64,000 nt of DNA from Heliocidaris erythrogramma (Eukaryota > Echinodermata > Echinoidea > Camarodonta > Echinometridae). Positions within the stretch are counted from its first letter, which is position 1. Each line of letters starts with the position of its first letter. The position numbers and the translations under genes were made by a program. The stretch lies in assembly GCA_025617745.1 (NCBI GenBank), contig CM046853.1, positions 59,791,233-59,855,232 of the forward strand. The letters are read 5' to 3'. The notes below the pieces were generated by a model. It was not told the origin of the DNA, did no database searches, and worked only from the letters and a program-made list of their open reading frames with translations. This document shows positions 25,691-39,147 of this stretch, piece by piece.

Positions 25691-26087
25691 ATTGACCACA
25701 TTTTGTGGTTGGCTCAATAACTTTTGATTCAGAGCTCTGGAAGATATACCGGATGCATAAGTAGAAAGAGCAAAAATTTCTGCTCACACAATGTCCATTT
25801 TTGTTGCATGACCATATTGCGTTTGATGCCAGGAATTTTAAGGAGGAGATTAAGCTTTAAAATCCTTAGATTGGAAACACATCGAGAGGTTCAAAATCAT
25901 TGTTTTTTTAATCCAAATTGGCAACTTTTTCAACTTTTTGACAAAATTCCTAACCATGTATATTATTTTTAAAGAAATTACACCTTATTAGAACCATGTA
26001 GCATTAACAGAAAAATATAATTGTTGCCAATTTGAAGAATAAAAATGTGATCAATTTAGCCCTTAAATAATTCCTGTCCAGAAAGGG
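25691..26087. mobile_element. Second copy of the CAGGACAGG element
   Basis: Reverse-orientation relative of 58947-59328, sharing CAAAATCATTGTTTTTTTAA-like and CCTTATTAGAACCATGT segments. The right end reads CCTGTCCAGAAAGGG followed by TTAA. Confidence 0.65.
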
Positions 26088-26660
26088 TTAACACTGAATT
26101 GATGCCCTTTTGACTCTTAACAGATGATGAAAGCTCTTTATGAAGATATTGTATGCATACTACCTTTAACGTGTTCATTAGTGTTCTTTGAAACATAAAA
26201 ATATCCTTGATCCTACAGAATTGATACGTTTAATAACGCATGACATTTTGGACATAAAAGAAGGTGTCAGTGAATTAAACATCCCATAAAATCTGCTTGA
26301 CAATAACTTCTTCTCTCCTCCGAGGATCATAAATATTTTTTATTAGAATTATAGTTTGAAACATTTAGCAGTTGGGGAGTATCTAAATTTAGACATAATG
26401 AAGGTGCCACTGAATTATACATCCCATAAAATCTGGCTGACGAGAATTATACTACTAACCCAGAGGATCGTAAAAGGGTTTTTATTTTATAGCAACTGGA
26501 AATATTTAGTATCTGAAATATCTAGTGTTTGGGCAGTATTAGAATATACAGAAAGGAAATTTATGTGCTATGTTTTAAGTTGTAAGTTATGAGCAAAATC
26601 TGTCATTTGATGTTACTAAAATCTCCCCCCAAAAGAGAAACGTAAGAGGCATAAGTTCTG

Positions 26661-26790
26661 GGGGGCTTTTAATCAAGACTCTTGCTGATGATTTTTACCG
26701 ACAAATTTGCTCTCAGCCAATCAGATGCAAGGATTTGAGTTGCTTATAACAGTTATTGCAACTTGTCATTGATGACAAGTTTTTAGGGCC
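26661..26790. mobile_element. GGGG-GCTTTTAATCAAG element, degenerate copy
   Basis: Contains GATTTTTACCGACAAATTTG and CTCTCAGCCAATCAGATGCA, as in 18359-18492. The right half has diverged. Confidence 0.6.
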
Positions 26791-26854
26791 CAGGTTTATG
26801 GCGCTACACTTTCTACAGGTTAATGAAGAACATCAAGACATTCTCATGTAAAAG

Positions 26855-27127
26855 TTAAAGGGATACTCAACCGCAGATTGTGGAAGTTTTTATGCCTCGA
26901 GAGGGCACAGTGATCATTACTTGATCTGCCGTTGCCCAGCAGGGCGCAAACATGCACCCTCAGCCTGAGCTTGAGCTCTCGTGCAAGATTTGGTTGGCTT
27001 CGTGCAGTCCGAAATGTAATTGCAGTAGTCCGACGGACGCGTACGACGCACAAACTTTGTGTACGAGTGAATGGGGATTACGCAATCCTGACATTCCCAA
27101 CGGCCGCCTGGTGGCGTATCCCTTTAA
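26855..27127. mobile_element. TTAAAGGGATAC inverted-repeat element
   Basis: 12-bp inverted ends TTAAAGGGATAC / GTATCCCTTTAA, with AAG on both sides. Unusually G+C- and CpG-rich interior. Length 273 bp. Confidence 0.7.
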
Positions 27128-27204
27128 AAGTGATAAATGTGCATAAATGTTACAACAGGCTCAGATTATAATTTGTACCGAGGTGCATGTAATGCAATCA
27201 CACA

Positions 27205-27287
27205 TCCTCTGTTCCAAACCAGAAAGGTGTTAACTCTGTATAGATGATGGGAATTAATGCCCTGCTGGCTCCAAGCAGGTGATATAT
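27205..27287. repeat. Hairpin-family copy
   Basis: CCAGAAAGGTGTTAACTCTG on the left and TTAATGCCCTGCTGGCTCCA then GGTGATATAT on the right. Confidence 0.7.
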
Positions 27288-28479
27288 TACCTTGCAATCT
27301 ATACAAAACTACATTTATCAGAATAAATCCTGTCTAAATGTTGAAAACTTAATTTTTCTCCAGAATATTGTGAAATCCAAGCAATGCATGTGTACAATGG
27401 TCAATATTACAAGGCTTATTTTGTGTCTACCCATTTTTTTCTTCCCAACCCCTTCTTCATTTCTCACCCCTCCTCCCTCTCTCCTCATGCTCTCCTCCTC
27501 CTTCTCTCCTCCCTCTTTCTTCCCCTTCTCCCTTCTCCTTCCTCTCTCTCCCCTTCTCCCCATCTCCTCACATTCACATCTATACAGCATGAGTCAATAG
27601 AAAGGAAATCTGTATTCAAGCCCCAATATCTTAAAAACAAGCAAAATAGCTGAAATTAATTATGATATTATCTTTAATTTGATAGGCTGCTCACCAAATC
27701 ATGGACAAGTAAGCACTGGCTACTTTTTAAAAAGCTTGTCAAAATCGTCTTTGCCCAAGTTTGGACTAAATGGTGTTCAGGAGCTACTTTCATTATTTGT
27801 GAGTGCATTCAACTGGAATGGATACCATTCAACCAGCCTTGGGTTGACTATCCATTTCATTCAAATCTTGGGCAGAGGCAAATTTGGCATGAATCAGGAA
27901 ATATGTTACTGTCCTATTCTCCATGATCGGATTTTATTGATCAAGGTGTCAAATTAAAGGAAACATGATAGGCTACAACAGTGGGTACCTTTGATTAAAT
28001 CTATATGAATTGATTACAACAATATTTAGAGTTGAATCTGGGTTTGCTTTTTATTGACTCACACTGTATACCCCTCCCTCTCCCCTCTCTCTCTCTCTCT
28101 CTCTCCCTCTCCTTTGCATTTTACACGGAATAAAGCCTTGATGTGATAAGCCGCATAAGTTTTCTAAATGATGGAGTGAAATTTAATGACATAAACATAG
28201 TGTGCCACAAAACTCAAGTCTGAACAGGGCTTAATAACATATTGTTTTACCACAGCCTTTTCCTTCTAGGGTTCTTTAAACAAGTTACTCTGTTTTCAAC
28301 TTTTGTGAATTTTCTGTACTAAACAAATAAAAAAGTAAGAAGGTAAACAATATGAAAGTGCCAGTTTCATGTACACTATAATTGCATTTTTTAAAAGAAA
28401 ATATAGGCTGTATCTCCTAAACCGTTGATAGTTTTCCTTTGCCTCCATTTGTTATGTCCTTTTATTGTTTCTTTTGATG

Positions 28480-28698
28480 TAGTAGAATTAGTTTTTGTAT
28501 TCTTTTTGTTTTAAAAATTATGTATTATATTATCGGGGGATTGATCTTTGATAGGTCAAATGGCCTTTGTCAATCCCCCTACATTCTGAGTTGTTTTGCT
28601 GCTTTTTACCTATTTTCCAGTGTGTATGTATATGTATATATTTGTTCGTGGTGTTTTTATTTCATTCAATTCGTGACAAATAAATGAACTGAACTGAA
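28480..28698 (+). mobile_element. Possible LINE 3' end (CR1-like)
   Basis: Ends AATAAATGAACTGAACTGAA, a short tandem tail typical of CR1-like LINEs. No reverse transcriptase frame precedes it. Confidence 0.35.
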
Positions 28699-30360
28699 AA
28701 TCAAGATACACTAATCAATTAGATTACTTGCATGGATATGTAGGAATTATTCAGCTAGTGTTTGTAGTTCATAAATTTATACAAGCCGTTTTACAGAATG
28801 ACAACCCAGGCTACGTCACTACCGATACTTCACATTAAAGGAGAACAGAAAACTTGCCCCCGCCTGGATTAGATAAAAATCACTGGGACCTCCAAATGAG
28901 TATCACCCCCGGCAACATGAGTCTCCGCATCAGCAGGCATTACAGAGACCCTCCTCTCTCGTCTCGGCCGAGCCAGTCTCCATGAACGTCTTCGCATATC
29001 ACCGCCATAATGACCGACAATTGGGGGCAGTATTGATTCAATATCCCCAAATTCGTTCAATCCCGAGAGGCTAATTTTAGCCGTGGGCTTAGAATAAGAC
29101 CACATTTTACTCATGTCTCCCCCAGTCTGTCTTATATTAGGGATCAACTTATTTCTTCTGATGGCTTGTCAACCATTTTGTCTTTTCCTGATAGATAGAA
29201 ACACACTGAAATAAATGACAATTTAGCATAAGGAACATGGGATTTAGTTGTAAAACCGTGTGCACAAGCATCATCAAACAAATGTGATTAGATTGCACTT
29301 GCCTGTAACATTTCATTCTTTCAGAATTATCCATTGAGCAGAGACAACATGAAATATTGATTAGAACCTGCTAAATCATTCATACCAATTGCAATTCTTT
29401 CTGACAATATAATCCTCTAATGGAATAACACATTTTGTACTAGTAACCTTTCCGGGTAAAATTTATGTTGACACACAGATTTTTTCAATGCTGACTGGGA
29501 AATGAACAAACTAAACCGAGCATCTAACATAAGATATCATTCACTAATGGTTATTATGCTTTCAAATATCACAAACAAATTGGAGAGCCTCAAAGCAGTA
29601 TTTAGTGCTGTTAATGAAACTGTCTGATTTCTGTGGACTGTTCTCAATTCATTTCAAAATAAAAAAAGATAAAAAAATTTGAGGCAGGACAAGAAACTAG
29701 GAATATATTTTCTTTTGCCTTAGTATAAAAAAGGAGATGTCTCATTGGTAGTTTACGAGTTAACCACCGGAATACTGCCATCAATAGATAGAGTCTTGAA
29801 GAAACTGACCTCGACTGATAATCAATAGATAAGATGCTGATATCTACAAAGCTCTAACAGGTGAAAAATGTCCAGACTGCCTGCTCTTTCAAGGAAAAAA
29901 AAATCAATTTCTGAAAATTCAATACCCTTAGTGAACAAAATTGTTAGTCTATAAAGCCAATCGAATATTTGAAGGATAAGAATTTGCTATGGATAGAACG
30001 GAATATTATCATGGACGTCTGGGAAATATCTCTTTATAATTTTGAAGAAAGTGTTATAGTGAGAGCCCAATCCAAATGCAAGCAAGCTAGAGCTTCAGCG
30101 AGTAGGCTGCATTGTGTTATAAAATGGCTAAAATCATGATAAGAAGAAAAAGAATGTTTCTATATTGTAAAGAAAGGGAACGAGTATAAGTCAAACTGTA
30201 TTTTTGCAACAAAAATTCATGGTAAGAAATATAAGACTAGTGATATTTTTCTACCCGTTCCTACTAAAAGCCTATGTCTGGGCTGCCAAAACATTGACCA
30301 TTGTGTACAAAATCAAGACTCGTCTTAGTATCCTGCCAGCCCTAAAAGGATCTTAATTTT

Positions 30361-30449
30361 TATATCATATGCTGAGAGCCAGAAGGACGTTACCTCTGTG
30401 TAAAATTATATGAGTTAAACGTCCTTCTGATTCTCAGCAAATGATATAT
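30361..30449. repeat. Hairpin-family copy
   Basis: GCTGAGAGCCAGAAGGACGT on the left and AACGTCCTTCTGATTCTCAG on the right. The arms share the A/T change in GGACGT/ACGTCC, so both arms carry the same variant. Confidence 0.78.
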
Positions 30450-30592
30450 ATGTGAGATATTAGGAAGCTTTCGTACTTTGGGAGGGGGTGTGGTTTGATC
30501 TTAAATCTCAAAGGAAATATGAAGAAGCCTACTGTAAATGATAATCACTCTACATCTTACAAAGACATGCAGCTCCTGATAAGAAAGCGTAT

Positions 30593-30672
30593 CTCATCAG
30601 TTCAGAGCTAAAAGGGCGTTGAGTCGTATGATATTTTTTCACAGAGTTAACACACTTCTAGCTCTTAGAAGG
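30593..30672. repeat. Hairpin-family copy, diverged
   Basis: TTCAGAGCTAAAAGGGCGTT on the left and CACACTTCTAGCTCTTAGAA on the right. Confidence 0.65.
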
Positions 30673-31996
30673 CGACAATTTAACAGAAATTGCCATATGC
30701 CTGACAGGAGGTTGCAAACAGATGCATAGCCAGTGGATGTTCATTGCTAGAAATACAAATTTTCAAGTTTTGCTCTTTCTTTCACTACATCTACACAACA
30801 CCCTTAAGTAAATACATTGCCTAAATTGCTCCACATTCCAATACATCAGGCCCATTCAAAGAGATGGAAAACATAACATAAAGCAGGTTGCAGCACTGAC
30901 CTTGAGCTATTCAGGTCATCATGCCCACTGGGTTCTATTTGCGCATTTATATGCGTGGCCGAAATCAGCGGTCAAACCTCTGGCTGTCTATTCATGTGAA
31001 ACAGTGTCACAACGATGTCCCTAGCCTGTGTTCACTCCGTTAATTGGAAGATGGATGAATGACTGAGTCTCTGCAGAATATTCGAAGCAGCAAATAACCA
31101 ACATCCACGATGCGCATGCAATTTCAATAAAGCAACAAATTCAGTTAATATTCTGCATGTATTCTAAGGGAATGCGTGTGGAATATATTATACACAAAAT
31201 CGATATCCCTGTAGTTTGCCTGAATCTAAAGGAAAGCACATCATAAAATCATACAGGTACAGGCAAGCAAATATTGGGTAAAATCTTCAGCTTTCATAAC
31301 AGATTAAAGACCATGTCTCACATCATAGGTAATGTCATTAGATAAAGATTCTATAAAAATGTATTCACATCTAATGCAGATTGTCTATTGAAGGAAAGTA
31401 TTTATGACGTTACTCATTCAGAAATATTTATAAATATCTATAAATAAATATTTTCTTTTTACATAACTTTTAACCTTTTTCAAATACTTTCATACCGTTC
31501 CACACGTTTATGATACAGAAAACTAAATATGACGAAAAGTAATTGAAAATAATGTAACATATACGACTTAATCTTGTATTGAGGGAATGACACTATTGCT
31601 TAACGCTTAGAACCTTAAGGAACAGCCCTCAAACCATCCTTCCTTTAAATCCCTGAATCTCATGGAAATTGCATGTACATTTTCATAAGTGACAGCAGCA
31701 AAGCATCTTATATATGCCTTATGGTAAAAGTCTGTGTTGAATAAAAAGTGTGTCACCAGGAAAAAGGTAAAGAATTGATAAACAGAATAGAGAATTTATA
31801 ACATCAGTGAACAATAAAACAGATCTACAGACTGAAATTTGCAGCTCAGATATAGTGAAATGGGTATTTCTCTGAATTTACATCTGGACATCGTTGCGGG
31901 TCATTCAGCAGGGCACTCAATGACACTTGTTTAAAACCAGCAGTGCAGTTATTGGAGGGGGACTGTCAGAGGACACATCCCCTAATCAAATGGCAA

Positions 31997-32055
31997 GGGG
32001 AGAGAGAGAGAGAAAAAAAAGAGAGAGAAAGAGAGAGGGGGAAGAGAGGGGGGTA
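31997..32055. repeat. Purine (GA) tract
   Basis: About 55 nt of almost pure A/G with GAGAGA repeats. Confidence 0.85.
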
Positions 32056-32427
32056 AGGTAACATAAAAGAAAATTATTGCAATCTGTTCATCACCTCACC
32101 CCATTCAACAGCCTTATTCCTTTGCAGTGCATTCACCTAAAAAGAATGGTCCCCCAATGACAATAGTGCCCCCTCAATGGCTGGACCTATGCTATGCCAC
32201 TGTCTAAAAGCATGGAAAAAGTAATGCTTCTATTCAGTCCTTCCAGTGGGTATTAAGAGCTAATAAGCACATTTTCTCAGGGTTTAGCCCCACTTAAACA
32301 TGTAGCAAATGGCCATGTGCTTGGAAAACATGTCCATATCTTACTCAGATACCACTGTTCTTCCAGTCTGTAAAGAGCTATTATGCACATAATCTGTGGG
32401 TTCTAAGAGGTTGATTAGTCCCACTTA

Positions 32428-32577
32428 TATGTCATCTTTTGAGAGCCGGAAGGGCGTTAGCTCTGTATTAAAGTATATGAGTTACTGCCCTTCTGGCTCT
32501 TAACCGACGATGTCATCTGATGAGAGCCATAAGGGTGTTAATTCATGATGCTTTACGCAAACCTTTTGGTTCTGACA
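32428..32577. repeat. Two adjacent hairpin-family copies
   Basis: First: TTGAGAGCCGGAAGGGCGTT with CTGCCCTTCTGGCTCTTAAC. Second, immediately after: TGATGAGAGCCATAAGGGTG with a degenerate right arm. Confidence 0.72.
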
Positions 32578-32957
32578 ATGTACCTAGTTGTCATGCGTTC
32601 AGAAAACATGTTCACATCTAACACCGATATCAAGGGGATAGTATTTATATATATATGCATTGTGAATCATAGGATGTGAGAGGGCCCAGGTATTATCAAT
32701 CAGTGTGAGGGGGATGAGTAATGCTGTCTTATCTAGTATGCATGTGACACATTGTTACTGGCTAGACACTACTGGACTCTGTCTGGAGTATTCCATCAAA
32801 CAAAGAGAAGTGACAACAGAAGATGACACATATTTCCATCTCGGCACTTTTGCCAACAACATTAAAAAAGAGAGAGAGACTTCTCTAGTCATTATCACAC
32901 CTTCATGAGCAGAAAACAATATGCATGGTTCTTTAAGAAACTCTTAGAATTTGAAAT

Positions 32958-33110
32958 AATGAATAATTATCATCATAATGATAATAATAATGAGGATGAT
33001 GGTGGCGATGATGATGATAATGATGATAATAATTTAAAAAAAAAATAACAATAATGATGATGATGATGATGATGGAAATGACGATAATAATAATAATAAA
33101 TGATAGATAA
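32958..33110. repeat. ATG/ATA trinucleotide repeat
   Basis: GATGATGAT and AATAATAAT runs. Confidence 0.88.
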
Positions 33111-33394
33111 ATTTATAATTATATCTGAATTTTCAGTCCCTATGCCTGCTCGACATTGAGAAAGAGAGGAATAAGGATTAAAGCGGATAGATTCCCCTTC
33201 ATACAGAAAGCCCTGCATTGAAACTTTCAAATCACTCAGGGCCACACATCGCGCAACCCAGTTAGAGGTATAATCATGTTATGGTTGTCAACAAGCATTT
33301 CCACTGTGAATCCGTTTTTTACTCGGATAGTAGAAACTATAGATCTCTTCTATGATATACATAAAATAAGTGAAACTGCTGATGTATCAATGGC

Positions 33395-33595
33395 ATGGGC
33401 CTGGGGGTGCTGGGGGTGCTGTAGCTAAAAAGTAGTTAAAAAGATACCCTAAAACGCTGAGGACCTTTTTCTTTTTTTCTTTTTTTTGCTTGTCAGAGAA
33501 TTTTGGACTTAAAAGAGAGACACTAAAATGCTGAGGACCTTTTTATTTTTGCTCACAGCACCCCCAGTAACAAAATCGTTCCCAGGCCCCTGATC
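33395..33595. mobile_element. Inverted GGGGGTGCTG / CAGCACCCCC element
   Basis: GGGCCTGGGGGTGCTGGGG on the left and CACAGCACCCCCAG then CCCAGGCCCC on the right. Inside, AATGCTGAGGACCTTTTT is repeated directly as AACGCTGAGGACCTTTTT. Confidence 0.6.
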
Positions 33596-34379
33596 AATGG
33601 AAAAGAATATTGCCAGTCATAATACTAACTCACTCAGAGGATAAAGAAAGGACAAAAAGAAAGAGGGAAATAGATATTTACACATAATACATGTAGACAC
33701 TAATTGAATTCTTTAAAAAAGCTGACCAAAATTGGTAATAGAAACATTAAACATGGAACAAAAAAAGTGGAGATAAGTGCTTCAGTTTATACAGCAAGGT
33801 AGAAAATATAATTACCCTGAGTACTTTAGCTAAAGTTATTGAATGATGAAGAAGACAAAACACACCAACCCATCTACAATGCTACCAGGTGCAGTTACTA
33901 CATATATGGGTATACTCACTCAGTTCTGACTCTATCCAGCTGATGTATGATATATCCACAGAATAAAAATAATGAATTCCAAGGCAATAGGCATATATAT
34001 AGTGCAACCATATACCGAGAGAGACACAGAGAGAGTGATATACCTCAACGTGCATGAAGCAATGAAATTATGATCCAGCGTGCATCCATGAACCTACCAC
34101 AACGCTACTACAAACCTAATGCTGTGTCACACTCTAGTGCTCACACACCGGCCACCAAAGGGGAAAAAAAGTAAATTGCTTTCCAGCGATCGGGGGATGC
34201 ATCGGATGACGACGCCGGCACCACCTCCGAAAAAGTAAGGGACGTAACGATCATCGCATTACAGACACTGCTGCTCGTAGGATCACACAGTGAGGGTATT
34301 ACGCTGGGCACTTGCACTGCATGCGAATACCTCTTACTACGCCTCTTACGCTATATTTAGCACACAAGCATACACACTA

Positions 34380-34720
34380 TTAACACAAGCACCACTCTCT
34401 CTTTCTTTCTCTCTCCCTATCTTTCACTCATTCATTTCTTTCTTTTGATCCTTCTTCTTATTATAATTTTTTTATTGAATAACATCATTCAGAGGCACCT
34501 GTCTAATTAATTACTGTCAATTAAACTCTCCTCCCTTCTCCCACACATATTCATCTCTTTCTCTCGTCCTTTCTCTCCCTCTCTATTTTACACTCTTTTC
34601 TACTCTCTCTCCCTCTATCCCTCTCTATTTTACTCTCTTTCCTACTCTCTCTCCCTCTCTATTTTACTCTCTCTCTACCTTTCTCTCTCTTTCTATCTCT
34701 TCACAGCCTTTATATCTCTC
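34380..34720. repeat. CT-rich microsatellite
   Basis: CTCTCTATTTTACTCT-type units repeated several times within CT runs. Confidence 0.85.
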
Positions 34721-35204
34721 TTTTTGTATGTCCATATCTCTTGCCCATATATCTCTTTCCCCTTTCTCCTGTCTCTCTTTTTCTATTCACTCATCATTTT
34801 GCCTCTCTCTAGTTCATTCCTTGGTCACCACCTCCATTTGATACTCCACTTTCGTGAACCTTTTCATCTCTTCACAGTTTTAGATTTACCCCTCTATTCG
34901 CGTTAAAATGTGCTAGTCCAATATTTCAGATCTTTCTCTTTTGTCTCAAGTCCACCGCACACTATACAACTTACAAGCCAATTTCTTTCCAGAGACAGTT
35001 CAGTGTAAAGTAACCCAAAGTAGAAATGCCATTTGTGTAATTCACAAAAAAACTTTTTTTTGAGACAATTTTTGTTAAGACATATTAAAAGTCAAGACAT
35101 CATCTCAGTCTTTTTCTCTCCATCCTTTTTTCCCTCTCAAAAGTATATTGGTGAAAGATTATGCTTGATTTAATTTGACACTTGCCTCTCTGCTATCCTA
35201 ATCA

Positions 35205-35214
35205 TTCCCTTCTA

Positions 35215-35255
<41 letters not shown>

Positions 35256-35365
35256 ACCCGTCTCTATCTTCATCTTTCTCCTACTCTCTTTTCTCATATT
35301 TTCTCTTCTTCCTCCCATATATCCTCCAATTCTCTCTTTCTCTCTCTCTTTTTTCTACCCACACA
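35205..35365. repeat. CT and CA microsatellites
   Basis: CT run at about 35212-35257 followed by mixed pyrimidines and CACACACACACC. Confidence 0.88.
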
Positions 35366-36012
35366 CACACCCACACACAAACACATGCAATCCTTTATTT
35401 CTTGCTGCAAACACCTTCCTATCCCTCCTGCTCTCTCAACCGCTCACGTCCAACCACCAGCTCCCACCGGGGGACTGCTAATTGACTAATAATCAATAAA
35501 AGCGGTAAACTCATCGCTTAAGCATCTCACAGCGATGCCTTAGTTAGACGAGCCATGAGAGTGGCCTTCTACATGACCCGTACGAAAACATGAGAAAATT
35601 AACGAGTGTGTGGCATCTGCGAGCCTGTGCATGACTTAAGTGCATCTTTCTCTTCATGCAGGGAGACTGGGATGAATGGATAATCCAAGGTTTAGGGACG
35701 TAAGTTGCATTGATCCCAAATTGGACAACAAAAAGAGTGTTTATGAGGCTCAAGGGACTGCAGGCATCCACATAGCGCTGCTTTCCCACGCTGCCTGCCC
35801 ACGTATGCCAGGTCCATTGCTGAAGTACATTAAAGCAGGATGTTGGATATCCTCAAAACAGACCAGTTCATAAATGCATCAAGGTTTCATGCAAGCTTCT
35901 ACTACAGTGGTTAACACTCACGCTGAAGCTTGCCCATAGGCTTGCCTGACATGGCAACAACTAATGTATACAACATGCATTGTATGCAGCCTGTGTTCTG
36001 GCTATTGAACTA

Positions 36013-36193
36013 TAGTGGAAACTTGTTATAAAGAGCTCTGATACAACAAGATTCATGGTATAACAAGGTAATGTTGCTGGTCCAAGGTCTTTATGCTCTT
36101 TTGTTTTTTTAACCTATATAATATAAGGAGATTACTGATATAACTAGGTGACTTTCATGGTCACAAGGTCCCTGTAATAGAGAGTTTCCACTG
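36013..36193. mobile_element. AGTGGAAAC Tc1/mariner-like short element, copy 1
   Basis: TAGTGGAAACTTGTTATAA at the left and its near inverse AGAGTTTCCACTG at the right, with TA on both sides. Confidence 0.75.
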
Positions 36194-36344
36194 TACAATA
36201 TCTATTAACAGGTGAATGCATAGGCGTACAGTTGGGGTGTTGTACATTTGATCTCCAATCTCTCAAAGATATGGATAGGTCTATCATCAATGAAAATGAT
36301 TCCACATCCTACAATGACAGCACCTGATAATAAGACAGAGGATG

Positions 36345-36410
36345 TCATCTGTCCAGAGGTAGAAGGGTGTCAAAAGCTTGGATCTTGGCTCTCAAAAGTC
36401 TCAGAGAAGA
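36345..36410. repeat. Diverged hairpin-family copy
   Basis: GATGTCATCTGTCCAGAGGT, AGAAGGGTGTC on the left and TTGGCTCTCAAAAG on the right. Confidence 0.5.
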
Positions 36411-37629
36411 ATCTTTGATGAAATTCGAATACACTCGTGAAATTGTGTATGCTACCTTCATGATGATCACCAGCTGGCATTCGGGCAGGTGTCAGGAGCA
36501 ATTTCATGCTCTCTTTTCCACCACTCGTGAGCCTGCAACAAACCACAACAAACCACCAACTGGAAGTAGAGCATTAAAATACATACCTGCTAATAATAAC
36601 ATTACTACAGAATATCTCATCAAAGATATTTGCTGCAATGGTAGGCTGCTCAAGTATTTGCATCCAAATGAAATTACTCTTGTATGTAAACGAAGTAAGA
36701 TGTTACAGAGTAATACCCTGACAACGTGATAAAGTAATAACCAATGTCAGCATGAACAACATAAAATATATATGCTTATTATATGCCTCCAGTACCAAAT
36801 GTATGATTCAATATCGCTAGCTACACTATATGTCCATGTGTAGTAGAGGTAATTCCATCACTTATCATTAGCCTGCAGTATGAAACCCGTACCGGTAATA
36901 TAATTAATCTAGATACCAATATTTCATTAAAGTTTATTTGATATGAGGACGAGGACTGAATGCAAAAGAATTCCTCTCTATCAGTGGTCTCTACTCAGGC
37001 CCCTAGACATAAACCACCTGCATAAATCAATATGGCACATAATGGCATTAACGTCCATATCACAATAAAAACATATCCTCCTCCCCCGCATGCATCCATT
37101 TCGGGAAAAGACCCACGACCACTGGTGCCCCTGGCGGAAAACAGTGCCGAACAAAATAAACAAGAACGATTGGGAGCCGCCAATGCTCTACTCCATTCTC
37201 CCCCCGTAAGGAATTTGTCTTTTTGGTTGCAGATATGGCAGGAGAGAGCGCGCTTCAAGTAGCCCGCGATGGACGAGATTTGTTTTCATATAAACACATG
37301 TTTTGATTAGAAACGATGACTGCCGTAGCTTTCCCCTCCAAGCCTCAATACATCTGTGCATGAGAGGAATATATTTCAATATATATATGCACTGGCTGTG
37401 ATCCATATAAGCATAGAAGGTCACATGATCATGTACATCACCCCTTTCCATGATAAGCTTAGAACATTTTGAAATTTATTCAGAAATTTGATGTGTTTGA
37501 ACCATTTGGCCTGGTACTCTCAAAATCAATGTAGACGAGAATAAAAAAATTAATTAAATTGAGCTCTACAAAGATGTTATTGTAATCACTAGAATCAATA
37601 TTCTGTTTATGTATAGTCCTAATCTGACA

Positions 37630-38395
37630 ATTTACAGTCAGACCCAAACTCGGAAAACCGAGCACAGGTTTATACTCCGAAAACGGCGTATAGAGCAAGA
37701 TGAATATAGAGCCCTCATCGTTCAGTGCGAGACAGTGTGTACAAAAGGCATGGGAAAATGCTACAATGTCGACCTGCTGTTGATAATATAATTTTCAAAA
37801 ATAATGCTGCGGATATGCGATTCAGCGATTGGTCTCCACTTGCTGAACAATCCAGCTTGCGCACAAAGCTATGCCGACGATCAATTCTCAATTATGTCCC
37901 GGACCAGAAGCTCAGCGCATTTACGCTTTCTGGAAGCCGCTTACATTCAATCGCATGAACCTCTTCTGTGCAGACAAAAGGAGTTCGTCCAAGCTTTGCG
38001 ATTGTTCTGAAATTACGGCGTTCAGGTTGCGTTCGGGTTCACCGAGTATAATATAGTTGATTTCAAGTAATTTGTTATATACCTGCGTGATAACCTGATG
38101 AGTGCAGGTCGAAAAGCTTCGTTATCATGTCTCTTTTTCGTGCCATATTGAAATATATCTATTTCAAATGTTTGTCATTTGAAAGTCATTTCATATGGCA
38201 AATCATAGATTTTGAAGGTAATTGACATGCAGCATTATTTTTAAGAACATATATCGTTGGCAGGTTGACTTTGCAAAATTTTCCCATGCCTTTTGTCCAC
38301 ACTGCCTCGCACTGAACAATGAGGGCTCTATATTCATACGCCGTTTCGGAGTATATACCCGTTGCTCGGTTTTCCAAATTTGGGTCTGACTGATC
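37630..38395. mobile_element. Nested inverted-repeat element with about 170-bp arms
   Basis: Left arm 37634-37810 and right arm 38222-38395 are reverse complements. Outer ends CAGTCAGACCCAAA and its inverse. Between them lies a 350-bp segment (37804-38152) matching the 22.6-23.2 kb element, ending GTGCCATATTGAAAT. No transposase frame. Confidence 0.75.
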
Positions 38396-38399
38396 TAAA

Positions 38400-39145
38400 T
38401 ACATGTGTCACACACAGTGGAAATTAATGAGTATTACCCAGGCTTTAGCATTCAAGTAATTTCTTCCAACAAAATAAAGAGGGCCTAAACTATACTTAAT
38501 TTGGCGCTTCTAACCCGATTAATTTAACATTCTCGAAGCACTTTATACCTTTCATTAACTGCCAAAATACATCTGTAACTATTATCATCCACAGATCAGA
38601 GTTAAGTATCAAGTACTACAATCAACACATAACATTAAAAATATCTCTATCTATAATGTATTAAAAAGATTCCCTATTAAAATGGCGCCATCTTGGCAAC
38701 TGAATGAAAATGGAGACTTCTGTATTTGGTAATATCCTCTAATAAATTCATTAAACATATTTGCAGAAAACAGTGAAGATTTTCTAAGTTCTATTCCCTC
38801 GATAATTTTTAATAGCTTTATTATCTTAAAATATTTGCAGCTCAATTAATATTTAAAATAATGCATTAATTGCTCGTTCATATATACAGCGGTGAGCCCC
38901 CCCTAAAAAACACATTTTTTGTTGTTGTATTAAATGAATAGGGATGGATGATGCAACAAATGTCTATGCATACTCACTTACCTGTGTGTTATAAGATACA
39001 CAAATGTGAAGCACAGTAAGCTTAAAAAAGGGCAGTTTTCTACTTCATGTTTGCATGAGCCTTTAGAATCCTTATTGATTCATCCCTCGTTTGTCCATTA
39101 TCAATGGAATCCCAATCAAGTTGGAAACAAGATGAATGCGACTGC
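38400..39145. other. Gene-free A+T-rich stretch
   Basis: No feature recognised. Confidence 0.4.
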
Positions 39146-39147
39146 GT

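Larger units (their letters stand above)
28700..36000. other. Mostly gene-free, repeats only
   Basis: Hairpin copies and microsatellites are listed separately. A 92-codon minus frame (28869-29147) covers somewhat G+C-richer DNA but has no recognised motif. No exon is supported. Confidence 0.4.

Noticed and set aside
28869-29147. 92-codon minus frame as an exon
   Set aside because: No domain and no convincing donor/acceptor pair; left as unassigned.
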